Origin: Owenia fusiformis
Taxonomy: Eukaryota; Annelida; Polychaeta; Sabellida; Oweniidae
Assembly: GCA_903813345.2 (NCBI GenBank)
Contig: CAIIXF020000010.1
Coordinates: 23,417,740-23,481,739 of the forward strand
Length of the DNA stretch: 64,000 nt
Direction of reading: 5' to 3'
Numbering within the stretch: the stretch's first letter is position 1; each line of letters starts with the position of its first letter. A program made the position numbers and the translations under genes. The notes beneath the pieces were generated by a model. It saw nothing but the letters and a program-made list of their open reading frames with translations, was not told the DNA's origin and did no database searches. Shown here piece by piece: positions 36,961-47,860 of the stretch.

Positions 36961-37050
36961 TCTTTCAAATTTGTTGAGTTTTCTTTCAGAAATCGTCGAC
37001 TACCTCCCCCCCCTCCATCCATTTTGATTTTGTACGATCACTGGGTGTGT
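36960..37050. mobile_element. Solo arm fragment of the cacgcccgg family
   Basis: 'tttgttgagttttctttcag', then a C-rich tract and 'tttgtacgatcactgggtgtg', parallel the right end of the elements at 20924-21970 and 37955-40296. Confidence 0.65.
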
Positions 37051-37509
37051 ATCTGCTCTAGTTATTTTGCATTTCATCATGAAACGCTCATCACCAGACA
37101 CCTCAAAACAAACATTATCCTCTTTGTGACAAGAGGAAAAATGTTTCACAATATGTTGTTCCTTACGGCAAAGTAAAGATTTCTGGGATGACTTTTTATT
37201 CATCTTAAGATTTTAGAAAAACAATTCACAAAAATACAGTTGAATAACATACAAGAAAACATATCCACATATAACACAATGACACGCAGTTAAGATAACA
37301 GTTAACTGGGTTTTTTGTTATATACCAATGTCAAAACAAGTAACATTTTCGAAGTGAAACTTACACGCTCCCTGTACGTTAATAGGTTAACTGAAATGTA
37401 TCTTGTATTGCTTTCAAGTTTTGCTTCACTGCGCCCACCATTATCTGTCTTTGCCTATATGGGTTTTGGGTGGGCCCAGAAAAAAGATTTGGCCCAAAAG
37501 AAATTTTGG

Positions 37510-37954
37510 GCTTAAAAAGGGGGCATCTTAAGTGGTAATCCTGATGGTGGTAGATCTTTAAGTAAACAAGAATAACATTCAATTTAAGGGATCTTACAAG
37601 TGGCAACCTTAATGGTAGTAGATCTTTAAGTAAACAAGAATAATATTCAATTTTAGGCATCTTACAATTGGTAATCCTGATGGTGGTAGATCTTCAAGTC
37701 AACAAAAATAATATTCAATTTTATTGATCTTACAATTAGCTATTTTGATGGTGGTAGATCTTGAAGTCAACAAAAATAATATTCAGTTTTAGGCATCTTA
37801 CAAGTGCCAATCTTGAAGGTGGTAGACCTTTAAGTAAACAAGGATAGTATTAAATTTTAGGCATCTTACAAGTGGCAATCTTGGTGGTGGTAGATCTTTA
37901 AGTCAACAAGGAAAATATTAAATTTTAGGGATCTTACAAGTGGCAATCTTGATG
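37510..37954. repeat. ~77-bp tandem repeat, ~6 copies
   Basis: Units contain atcttacaagtggcaatctt, gatggtggtagatcttta and 'aagtNaacaaNaataatatt'. The array is interrupted at 37954 by the next element and resumes at 40297 with ttgatggttgtagatcttta. Confidence 0.9.
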
Positions 37955-40296
37955 CACACCCGGTGATCGTGAAAATGGGACGGAGGGGGGAGCAAGCAAT
38001 TTCTGGTAGAAAAATGAACAAATCTGCAAAAATTATTTTTTCAAGAAAAGGTTTATGATTTAATTGCTAAACGAATAGGCGCACGGTATGGTAAAATATG
38101 TCCCGTATTCTACGAATTTTTTTTTGCCGATTCTCTTCTTAGGTATAAGATCTATTAAAAAAGGCGCAACGCCACCAACGTGCAAAAGTCAATGTTTTTG
38201 CTTTAAATCAAGCATTGAAGGTCTACACAACCTGCAATAAATATTTGTAAGTGACATTATCATCATAAAATTAATGACCTTAATGACTTTACAAAATATG
38301 TTTCAATACGTTGTATAAAAAATAATCGAAAATAATTAAAATGGGACGGAGGGGGGGAGCAATATGTCTATAAGATATGATATGAGATGTTACTTGATAC
38401 TTTATATCCAGATTTTCCCATTATCTCCTCAATTACAAAGGGTCAGGAATTGATAACATGTTGTACTTGTTAGGTTTAGTTAGAGGGGTCAAATTAAGGT
38501 TGGCAAAATATTCCAGGAGACTGTTTATCTATAAATGTTTACCTGTCTTAACGCTTTTACTTGCTGATTTGTAGGCATATCATACACAGCACATCACACT
38601 TTGGACATGTACGTTTCAGCGAAAATGTAAGTTATTCACAGCGAAGTAACAATCTACTTGTTATTAATTATGCGATATATTTTAATTATGCAGAATTGAA
38701 TAAATACAAGAAGCTCACGCGTCTCCGACTCACGACCTGATGGTTATGACGTCTTTGTCAAGCTGAGATTCTGGCGCTGTAGACTGCTCGGCCAACTGGC
38801 AATGCCCAAAAAAACATGTTCCATCAGCCAGTCTGACTAGAGAATTTACACTTGATAGTCTGCTAGGAAGGTTCCCAGTGAATGTGCCACATTCATGCCA
38901 TGGGTGCAACCCCTATTACGCCAAAGAAGCGTAACAAGTCATTTTTGAAAATGAAATAAAAATTTGTTAATTATTTGAAAATTGTTTTGTGTGCTTATTA
39001 AATCAGTAAGCCATATCTCATCCTGTTTCCATTGGGACAGGCTCAAATCGTTCTGATATCAATGTTTTTGCATGCTCAAGATTCTCTATTTTGAAGAAAT
39101 ACAAATGCATTGTCAATGTATGTTAATATTTTCATTGACCACATAACTTTAAATCTAAGCAATATACAGGGTGTCCCGAAAGTATGGGGCCCCCCCTAGG
39201 CAGACATATACCAGTGTCGTCATAGTATGTATCATATATCATTTTAAAGCTCACACAAAGTTACATTGATTCACCAAGTATCATGGTTCAACTCTCAAAT
39301 GTGAAAAAATTACAGGCATTTGAAAATTTAGTGTTTGGTCAAAATGAAGTTCAATTTTACACCAAATCACTAGTCAATGTGTCCTTCCAGGCCATTGTAA
39401 CAGCAGCAATTCTTTTTGGGTCGGATGGATATTGAGTTGGAAAAAGAGAATGGTGAGGGTAGAAACTCTAAGGAAACTCTTCTAAAGTGCCTTAACAGGT
39501 TTTAAGAGGGTTATAAAATTCCACACCCCTATTTGAAGGGCTTTTAGGGTCATATCTGAAAATAATTGGTGCTGTTAACATGGCCAAGGGGAGACTCATT
39601 GACTAGTAATGTGGAGTAAAATTGGAATTTATTTTGACAAAACACTAACTTTTAAAATGACTGTAACTTTTTCCCACTCCAGAGTTAAACCATGATACTT
39701 GGCAAATCAATGTAACTTTGGATAAGCTTTAAAATGATATATGAGACATACTATGAGGACACTGGAATATGTCTGCCTAGGGGGGGCCCCATACTTTCGG
39801 GACACCCTGTAGTTTCTATATGCATGGATTGTCGCTTGGTGCTATGGTCTCTCATCATGTCGTATAGACATTTTGCTCCCCCCCTCCGTCCCCTCCCCCC
39901 CTCCGTCCCATTTTAATTATTTTCGATTATTTTTTATACAACGTATGGAAACGTATTTTGTAAAGTCATTAAGGTCATTAATTTTATGATGATAATGTCA
40001 CTTACAAATATTTATTGCAGGTTGTGTAGACCGTTGATGCTTGATTTAAAGCAAAAACATTGACTTTTGCACGTTGGTGGCGTTGCGCCTTTTTTAATAG
40101 ATCTTATACCTAAGAAGAGAATTGGCTAAAAAAAAATTGTAGAATACGCGACATATTTTACCATACCGTGCGCCTATTCGTTTAGCAATTAAATCATAAA
40201 CCTTTTCTTGAAAAAATAATTTTTGCAGATTTGTTCATTTTTCTACCAGAAATTGCTTGCTCCCCCTCCGTCCCATTTTCACGATCACCGGGTGTG
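37955..40296. mobile_element. Long-inverted-repeat element, cacgcccgg family, copy 2
   Basis: The termini are cacacccggtgatcgtgaaa and its inverse. The arms are about 410-450 bases (37955-38370 and 39870-40296) and close to those of copy 1. It is flanked by ttgatg at 37949-37954 and 40297-40302, a perfect 6-bp duplication made inside the 77-bp tandem array. The centre (38370-39870) has no coding frame of note and contains the nested TA-flanked element at 39167-39809. Long arms with 6-bp duplications are known from Maverick/Polinton elements, but I see none of their genes or characteristic termini, so the superfamily stays open. Confidence 0.9.
39167..39809. mobile_element. TA-flanked MITE, cagggtgtcccgaaag ends (nested)
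   Basis: The inverted termini cagggtgtcccgaaagtatg / catactttcgggacaccctg are flanked by TA (39165-39166, 39810-39811). Similarity continues inward for over 100 bases. It is 643 bp, lies inside the 37955-40296 element and is therefore younger than it. Confidence 0.9.
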
Positions 40297-40443
40297 TTGA
40301 TGGTTGTAGATCTTTAAGTACAGAGCAGGAAGGAAAATATACCCATCCATGACAAAACAAAAAAGGAAGGAACGATTAACAAAAGAATATTGAAGTTAGA
40401 AAGATAGTATCTTAAGAAACAAACATAATATGTTTATCATCTA

Positions 40444-41064
40444 CAGGGTGTCAAAAAACAACGGCATCCCCCTCTACAGCTAAGAGTACTTAATGCTACA
40501 TGGTGTGTCATATCTCATTTTAAAGACAATTTAATTCTGGAGTTACCTGAGAAATTTCAGCTTTATATCATATAATTTTTCAGATTTACAGCTGATTCTT
40601 AGTAGTTGGTATGACCATCAGTTGCTGCTCAAACAGCAGCTTATCTGGACAGATATGATTTCAATAAAAATTCACATAAATGTGTAGCATTGCATAATCC
40701 TCTTCACACTTTCCTCACATTCTTCAGAAATACATCCTTACTGTATCTTTTTTCAAGAGGCTCTTTGTCCATCAGTTCCTATACCCTGTTTTTCAGAAAT
40801 GAACCCATATGTTCAATGCAGTTGAAATCTGGGGTAATAATTCTTTCATATTTCACTTTCTGGAGATTTGACTTTTAACCAGTAACAGAGCAGCAAACAA
40901 AGTACCGAAGTAGCAAACTTTGAAACAATGTAGCTTTTTTAATATTAAGTTTTATTAAATGAAATTTGATGAGTAACTCCAGAATTAAATTATCTTATGA
41001 CACGATATGGGACATTAAGCACTTTTTGCTGTAGAGGGGGGTGCCGTTGTTTTTTGACACCCTG
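40444..41064 (-). mobile_element. TA-flanked Tc1-like remnant, cagggtgtcaaaaaac ends
   Basis: The inverted termini cagggtgtcaaaaaacaacg / cgttgttttttgacaccctg are flanked by TA (40442-40443, 41065-41066). On the - strand, around 40775-40835, a short stretch reads PDFNCIEHMGSFLKNRV, resembling the third catalytic region of Tc1-like transposases (PDLNPIEHLW..). The remainder of the transposase is not recognisable. It is 621 bp and non-autonomous. Confidence 0.8.
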
Positions 41065-41486
41065 TACTTTAAACTCAAAGACGCACGATTTAAGCAGATT
41101 GAGCTCACCTAAGTTGAAAGTTACATCTACAAGTAGAGGTCATGATCTTAAACGTGGCCATTATTTGGATGTTTCATGATTTTAGGATAGTTGTGTCCCT
41201 TGTAGGTATCTTAAGGCAGAGGCTTTACATCTCGGATTAGCCATCTCTTGACTAACATCATTAACTACCCTGTTTGTGCCAGATGTGCTTGAAACATTGA
41301 CCCAAAATAAACATTCATGAAACCACAAGCATTACAAAATTCCACTTTTGCAAAATGTTACAATATACAATTTATTATTTTGATCTCTTCGTTCAAATAA
41401 AACATTTTCAGAAAGGCCATACAGAATTGACACCCAGACAATTTGAAATTACTTCAATAAGATTATTTTTGGGGCTTGTGGTTATT

Positions 41487-42775
41487 ATTATGTCACCACC
41501 AAAAGTGGTGACATATTGTTATGGTCTCAGTTTTTTTGCGACGGCGGTTGGTGGTTGGAGGTTGGCGTCCGGCGGTTGGTGGTTGGAGGTTGGCATCCGG
41601 CGTCTGTAACAATTTCTTACAACTTCCTATAACTTAACAAATACTGTTTAGATTGACTTCAATTTTTTTCTAAATCATCTACATGTTCTCAGAAGTTCAA
41701 ATCTGACTTTAGATATGTCATTTGACCTTCAATGACCTTCTCAAGGTCAAAAAGGTCTTTTTTCAACTTGCTTCACATTGACTAAATTTTTTTTCAAAAT
41801 CATCTACATGTTCTCAGAAATTCAAATCTGACTTTAGATTTGACATTTGACCTTCAAATCTGACTTTAGATTTGACATTTGACCTTCAATGACCTTCTCA
41901 AGGTCAAAAAAGGTCAAAAAGGTCTGTTTTCAACTTGCTTCAAATTGACTAAAAAAAAATTTCAAAATCATCTACGTGTTCTCAGAAATTCAAATCTGAC
42001 TTTAGATTTGACTTAAGATTTGACATTTGACCTTCTCAAAGTCAAAAAAGGTCAAAAAGGTCTTTTTTCAACTTGCTTCAAATTGACTAAATTTTTTTTT
42101 CAAAATCATCTACATGTTCTCAGAAATTCAAATCTGACTTTAGATTTGACTTTAGATTTGACATTTGTCCTTCAATGACCTTCTCAAGGTCAAAAAGGTC
42201 TTTTTTCAACTTGCTTCAAATTGACTAATTTTTTTTTCAAAATCATCTACATGTTCTCAGAAATTCAAATCTGACTTTAGATTTGACATTTGACCTTTAA
42301 TGACCTTCTCAAGGTAAAAAAAAGGTCAAAAAGGTCTGTTTTCAACTTGCTTCAAATTGACCAAATTTTTTTTTCAAAATCATCTACATCTTTTCAGAAG
42401 TTCAAATTTGACTTTAGATTTGACCTTTGACCTTCAATGACCTTCTCAAGGTCAAAAAGGTCTTTTTTCAACTTGCTTCAAATTGACTAATTTTTTTTCA
42501 AAATCATCTACATGTTCTCAGAAGTTCAAATCTGACTTTAGATTTGACATTTGACCTTCAATGACCTTTTCAAGGTCAAAAAGGTCTTTTTTCAACTTGC
42601 TTCAAGTTTACTTAATTTTTTTTTCAAAATCATCTACATGTTCTCAGAAGTTCAAATCTGACTTTACATTTGACCTTCAATGACCTTCTCAATGTCAAAA
42701 AAAGTCAAAGAGGTATTTTTTCAACTTGCTTTAAATTGACCAAATTGTTTTAGGTGGTGACATTTTGTCATGTTA
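41487..42775. repeat. ~130-bp tandem array bounded by tgtcaccac palindromes
   Basis: It begins with the palindrome atgtcaccac..gtggtgacat (41487-41511), has a 'ggcggttggtggttggaggt' section (41540-41605), then about eight units of 120-135 bp holding tttcaacttgcttcaaattg, caaaatcatctacatgttct and tgaccttctcaaggtca. It ends 'taggtggtgacattttgtca' (about 42752-42771). A diverged partial copy in reverse orientation lies at 56170-56530. Confidence 0.85.
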
Positions 42776-43464
42776 ATGCCTTGTGATTATGATTTATAAT
42801 TCTTACATTTTGCACTTTAGCTGAACATACTCATGATTTTCTCCTTATATAACTTATTTTATGTTTCAAATTGAATCCATAGCATAATACACCACCATTC
42901 TCCAATACACTGTTGTCTAGGATTATATCAGATAATCTCTTTATCCAACTATACTTACACATATAGTACACATTGGCATTGAATATATGAGAATGGAATT
43001 AAAAGATTTGTGATGTTATGAAAGAGACTCCTTGGTCACATATATTATTTTGACCTGTTTGGCTAGTGTCACTAGTACACATTTATAAAACAGACTTGGT
43101 TGACTTCGAGTTGTGATATTTTCAATTGATATCTCATGTTATCGATGAATTAATTCCATTTGATCTGTATACAATGACGCAATAAACATTGGTGAAGGAC
43201 CTGCATATGGATTTATATTTAATAAATGGACACACTTTAATTGGCAGAGTCGTCATTAAGGAATGTTCCTAAATGATACACTGGGACTTCGATATCTGAT
43301 TATAGAATTTTTGGCTAGCACTAACTTCATGGTAGTTTTTACGACGGAAAAAAATCCAAAGGAGGATACACGTTTTGATGCATAAACACTGATGGTCAGT
43401 GCATTTTTGGATAAAGTGACATAAAATACTTCAACGACATACGTGATCATCATAGGAGACAACA
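42776..43464 (+). promoter_or_regulatory. Upstream region of the 940-residue gene
   Basis: No canonical TATA box at a set distance can be fixed. An A/T-rich 'tttatatttaataaatgg' (about 43210) could serve, or could belong to repeat debris. The - frame at 43256-43465 shows no domain. Confidence 0.3.
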
Positions 43465-46287
43465 ATGGGGTGTGGTGGCAGCAAAAACACAGATGTGAGA
43501 CCCTTTACCCCTGTACAAAATCAGCAACCAGTTACAAAACCTAGAACACTGACAAAAAGATCTGAAACCCCAATCCAAATTCCTGGTACACCAATACCTG
43601 AAAATTCAACCTCTACCCAGGAGCCAAGGAGGCCAACTTCAAAACCTGAAACTCCAAAGACTAGGACACCAACCCCGAAACTTGAAACCCCGAAGCCTAG
43701 AACACCAACCCCAACTTCTGAAGCCCCAAAGCCCAGAACACCAACTCCAACTTCTAAACCCCCAAAGCCCAGAACACCTACACCAATATCTGAAACCCCA
43801 AAGTCTAGAACGCCAACCCCAACATATGAAACCCCAAAGCTTAGAACACCAACCCCAACATCTGAAACTCCAAAGCCCAGAGTACCAACCCCAACATATG
43901 AAACCCCAAAGCCCAGAACACCAACCCCAACATCTGAAATCCTAAAGCCTGGAACATCAACCCCAACATCTGAAACTCCAAAGCCCAGAACACCAACCCC
44001 AACATCTGAAACCCCAAAGCCCAGAACACCAACCCCAACATCTGAAATCCTAAAGCCTAGAACATCAACCCCAACATCTGAAATTCCAAAGCCCAGAACA
44101 CAAACCCCAACATCTGAAACCCCTAAGCCCAGAACACCAACCCCAACATCTGAAACCCCAAAGCCTAGAACACCAACCCCAACATCCGAAACACCAAAGC
44201 CCAGAACACCAACCCCAATATCTGACACCCCACAGCCCAGAACACCAACATCAATATCTGAAACCCCAAAGTCTAGAACGCCAACCCCAACATCTGAAGC
44301 CCCAAAACCCAGAATAAGTAACCCAACATCTGAAACCACAAAGTCTAGAACGCCAACCCCAACATCTGAAACCCCAAAGCCCAGAACACCAACAGAAATA
44401 TCTGAAATCTCAAAGTCTAGAACACCAACCCCAACATCTGAAACCCCAAAGCCCAGAACACCAACAGTAATATCTGAAACCTCAAAGTCTAGAACACCAA
44501 CGCCAATATCTGAAACCCCAAACCCCAGAACACCGACACCAACATCTGAATTCCAAAAGCCCAGAACACCGACCCCCCAACCCCAGAATCCAATAACAAG
44601 GGCCCAGACTCCGAAAATCAGGACACTAACACCAATTGAGCGAACTCCAACTCCATCATCTAGAATTCCGACACCATTATCTCAATGTCATACTCCAGTG
44701 ATTTCAAAATCATCCTCTCCACAACCTACAACTGGAGACCTATGCCAGCAAGTGATAGACGACACTAATGACAATGCTAGCATCTCATTAAGCCAAGCTG
44801 GACTAAATGGACACATTTCACCCGAATTATACAAGGCTGATATTAAAGAGATAAAAACACAAGAGGAACGCACCACTGATAATGATGATTATCCACCTGA
44901 CTTTGACATTCAAAATGTACAAGAAATTGATGAAACATATACTGCAGTAAATGATGATTCCAATGCTGTGATTATCCAAGATATAAATGACAATGTTAAT
45001 TTTGAAAAAAGTGCAAATGTAGGGAAAGGTGGACCCACTCCGGATCAGAAGGCTGAAATAGCTGAAAATGACGTAGAAGAAAATTTACCTGATATAAATG
45101 ATGCTTCAGAAAATAAAAAGGACAGTGACAAAATAAGTGAAAATGATAAAACAAAACTTACGAGTGGAGAAGAAGAAATAAAACATGACAGTAAAGTACT
45201 TGTTGCAACATGTGATTCCCACATCGATGAAAAGAATGAATTAGTTACGGATAAATTAAAGCCTAAACAAAGTGATGTAAACAACAAAATAGAAATAAAT
45301 GAAGAAAATCTTGAAGGGAATGAGATAAACGACATAAACATGGAAGAAGGGGGCGAAGCAAACAAAGTTGAAGAAAATGAAAAAATCAATGATGTAAGTG
45401 AAAAAGAAAATGTCAAGAGCAGTGAATTAGCAAATCTTAAAGCTGTTGAAAGTGATAAATGTGTAACACTTGAGGAGGAAAGAAATAATGAAAAACAAAC
45501 GGAAAACGAGGTACCTATTGATGGTCAAATTTCTGATCAAAATATAAAATTAAATGAAGAAGAAATGTCTGAAGAAAATAAAGGGAACAATAAACAGACA
45601 AATGATGAAGAGGTTACACTTGTCAATGAAGAAAATAGTGAAGAAAATAGAATTATGACTGAATCAAATGAAGAGCAGGCAGATAAACTCATTGAAGAAA
45701 AAACTGAAGCAACTGAAGATTTTGATAAAAATGAAAACATTAATTCAAATGGAAATGAAATCATTGAACCAAATAATGAAGCCAATGCTATAGAAAATGA
45801 GGAAAACACCAGTGGAGCAAATGAAGATAACATTAATAATACAGTTAATTCAGAATCAAAAGAAGAAGAACCAAAGGGTGTAAATGAAGAAAATACTGTG
45901 GAGGAAAACAAAGTTGAAAATCCTGAGGAAAAACACGATGAAATTGTGGCAGAAAGTGAAGAAAAAAATGAAGAAAATATTGAAATAATTCCAAACAATA
46001 CAGATACAAATGAAGAAGAAACTAAACCTTCCTCGACTATACAGCAAATAGACTCAGTTGAAGAACAATCAAACACAAGTCCAGAAGATAATAGAACACA
46101 AGAAGTCAATGCTGAAACAAATGGAGAAAACAAAATTGATACTGAAGAAAATAATGGCGTTGTAACAAATGACGAACGTATTGTAGTTGAGGCAGATATA
46201 AAAAGGACTGAAGAAAATGATAATGATCAATCAGACTCAGAAAACACTAAAAATAACAGTAAAGCAAATGAAAAAGAAGAGACTTGA
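43465..46287 (+). CDS. N-myristoylated, Pro/Thr-repeat and Glu/Asn-rich disordered protein
   Basis: A 940-codon intronless frame starts in a strong context (acaATGg). The N-terminus MGCGGSKNT fits an N-myristoylation signal (Gly2, Ser6) with a palmitoylatable Cys3, predicting membrane anchoring. Residues about 60-395 are ~27 copies of a 12-residue unit of the type ETPKPRTPTPTS, coded by a 36-bp minisatellite. They offer many Thr-Pro kinase sites and proline-rich SH3-type ligands. From about residue 440 to the end the protein is strongly acidic, with repeated NEEN/EENK patterns and no predicted fold or transmembrane segment. The layout recalls myristoylated disordered membrane proteins such as BASP1, MARCKS or BAALC, but only by design, not by alignment. 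The role is unknown; a membrane-tethered scaffold is an inference. The 272-codon frame on the opposite strand is a shadow of the repeat. Confidence 0.85.
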   Translation: MGCGGSKNTDVRPFTPVQNQQPVTKPRTLTKRSETPIQIPGTPIPENSTSTQEPRRPTSKPETPKTRTPTPKLETPKPRTPTPTSEAPKPRTPTPTSKPPKPRTPTPISETPKSRTPTPTYETPKLRTPTPTSETPKPRVPTPTYETPKPRTPTPTSEILKPGTSTPTSETPKPRTPTPTSETPKPRTPTPTSEILKPRTSTPTSEIPKPRTQTPTSETPKPRTPTPTSETPKPRTPTPTSETPKPRTPTPISDTPQPRTPTSISETPKSRTPTPTSEAPKPRISNPTSETTKSRTPTPTSETPKPRTPTEISEISKSRTPTPTSETPKPRTPTVISETSKSRTPTPISETPNPRTPTPTSEFQKPRTPTPQPQNPITRAQTPKIRTLTPIERTPTPSSRIPTPLSQCHTPVISKSSSPQPTTGDLCQQVIDDTNDNASISLSQAGLNGHISPELYKADIKEIKTQEERTTDNDDYPPDFDIQNVQEIDETYTAVNDDSNAVIIQDINDNVNFEKSANVGKGGPTPDQKAEIAENDVEENLPDINDASENKKDSDKISENDKTKLTSGEEEIKHDSKVLVATCDSHIDEKNELVTDKLKPKQSDVNNKIEINEENLEGNEINDINMEEGGEANKVEENEKINDVSEKENVKSSELANLKAVESDKCVTLEEERNNEKQTENEVPIDGQISDQNIKLNEEEMSEENKGNNKQTNDEEVTLVNEENSEENRIMTESNEEQADKLIEEKTEATEDFDKNENINSNGNEIIEPNNEANAIENEENTSGANEDNINNTVNSESKEEEPKGVNEENTVEENKVENPEEKHDEIVAESEEKNEENIEIIPNNTDTNEEETKPSSTIQQIDSVEEQSNTSPEDNRTQEVNAETNGENKIDTEENNGVVTNDERIVVEADIKRTEENDNDQSDSENTKNNSKANEKEET
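43640..44590 (+). repeat. 36-bp coding minisatellite
   Basis: Units of 36 bp (cccagaacaccaaccccaac plus atctgaaaccccaaag) lie in frame within the 940-residue gene. Copy number is likely to vary between individuals. All unit variants keep the length a multiple of three. Confidence 0.9.
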
Positions 46288-46589
46288 GAAAATTAGAAAA
46301 ATGTACCAAAACAAGAAATCGTGGAGGGAAAAGACACCAGAAAATGAATGCTGACGACAATAATGCAATAGAATCGTTACATTTATTTTATATTAATGAT
46401 ATACATCTGGAAGGTATACTAGACTTAGTTTACAGCGTTGTCCAACGTATTTTTTAACGTTTTTATGTCTAGGGCTATAAAATAGTCTTGCTGTTAGGTT
46501 GTTAGACAAATCGCTTGAAATGTTGTATGATTTTGCCTCCAGTAGTAACAAAAATTGGACAGATACAATGAGCTCAACTGTACTATTAA

Positions 46590-46595
46590 AATAAA
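46590..46595 (+). promoter_or_regulatory. Polyadenylation signal candidate AATAAA
   Basis: It is the first AATAAA after the stop at 46287. A second lies at 46795-46800. Either could end the transcript. Confidence 0.5.
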
Positions 46596-47207
46596 TCAAA
46601 TTTGGAAAGCTTAGTTCTATTTAGCAGAAATGCTCATGTTTTAGGTTATTTTAAGAGGAAAATTCATTTGAGGTTTACCTTACTCTCTCTTATAAGCACA
46701 ATGAGGTACTATATTTTTATCGTCTCTACAAATGTTCGACTCTTCATAGTTATAATTTCTTGCAAATGTATTATAGTAAAGGAGAATATGAAATAATAAA
46801 CTGATATAACGTTACTACGATGAAAAAGTGAACTTTGTTTTTTCACCTACTGTCAGCATTCTAGGCAACACATCTTATGAAAATGTACATATTACTTTTT
46901 ATATAAAGGCTGATGTTCCTGATTGTGATTAGATCTGATCAAAACAGATTTAATTGTGATTATATTATAAATGTAAATTGGGTTACTTTAATACTTTGTC
47001 TAGGATGAAGAAAAGACTAGAACCAAAGGAATCCCATGTATAGTAAACTGCAATAAATTGTTACTGTGTATGGTACAGATGGAGATTATTTTCCCATAGC
47101 GAAACTCATGTTAACCATTATTTATAAGCCTGATTTACATTAGACTTCTAACGCCACTCGTCCTTTTCAGAGATCCAATTTGATTTATTTAATTCATAAC
47201 ATTATAA

Positions 47208-47345
47208 GTTATTGAATGATTTGAAGGGCAATACAGGATGTATTCTGCTCGAGAAATTCTGTATTGGAACCTGACGAAGTCGAGTGCCAATGCAGAATAT
47301 CGAGACAGAATATATCCTGTATTGCACTTCAAATCATTCAATAAC
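47208..47345. repeat. Hairpin with ~58-bp arms
   Basis: The arm gttattgaatgatttgaagg..caatacaggatgtattctg returns as cagaatatatcctgtattg..cttcaaatcattcaataac. The loop lies near 47267-47290. Confidence 0.85.
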
Positions 47346-47361
47346 GTTTTTATCGTGTGAT

Positions 47362-47457
47362 CCTCTGTATTGCTACTGAGATTGTCCCCTCCGTACCAAT
47401 ATTTTCTGTATTGCGACGGAGATGATCAACGGGGACAATCTCAGTAGCAATACAGGT
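47362..47457. repeat. Second hairpin, ~28-bp arms
   Basis: The arm ctgtattgctactgagattg..tcccc returns as gggga..caatctcagtagcaatacag. It shares the 'aatacag' theme with the hairpin just before it, so both probably belong to one composite element. Confidence 0.8.
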
Positions 47458-47604
47458 TGGTACAGCACAAGAACTGACCAATCAGAGGGCTTCATTTTAC
47501 AGATCATACGATAATTCATGATACAATTTTACAAACATTTCATGAACAGAACATCCTTAGGGGTGTATTTATATCTCGAATCATTAGGTTTTTACCATTC
47601 ATGT

Positions 47605-47690
47605 TACAATCTATTTGTGCGATAATTGAACAAGATTAAAAAAAAGAAAATCAGTTACAATCTATTTGTGCGATAATTAGAACAAGATTC
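47605..47690. repeat. Direct duplication of ~34 bp
   Basis: gttacaatctatttgtgcga followed by taattgaacaagatt appears twice, about 48 bases apart, with one inserted base in the second copy. Confidence 0.8.
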
Positions 47691-47860
47691 TATTTTTAGA
47701 AAGTTGTCCGACGCGTTGAAAAATGTTTTGAGGTAGGGTCCTTATCATATGTATTGTTTTTCACTTGTCTAAAATCATTCTCCACACCATACCTGGTTCT
47801 TTGACTTTAGGCTTGTATAAGACATGAACATCATCTTTTCTAATGAGACTATAGGGCATT

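Noticed and set aside
38720-38830. Possible tRNA-like stretch (ctcacgacctgatggttatgac)
   Set aside because: It cannot be folded by eye into a cloverleaf with the required T-loop; no GTTCGAATC-type box B is present.
37955-40296. Maverick/Polinton virus-like element
   Set aside because: Long arms and a 6-bp duplication fit, but no polymerase, integrase, ATPase or capsid frame is present and the terminal bases differ from the usual AG..CT. It is kept only as an open possibility.
43521-44339. A 272-codon - frame over the Pro/Thr repeats
   Set aside because: It is the antisense shadow of the 36-bp coding minisatellite of the + strand gene, which has a real start context and a long non-repetitive tail.
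45045-46133. Ser/Phe-rich - frames of 123 and 198 codons
   Set aside because: They are antisense of GAA-rich acidic coding sequence, which lacks stops on the opposite strand by composition.
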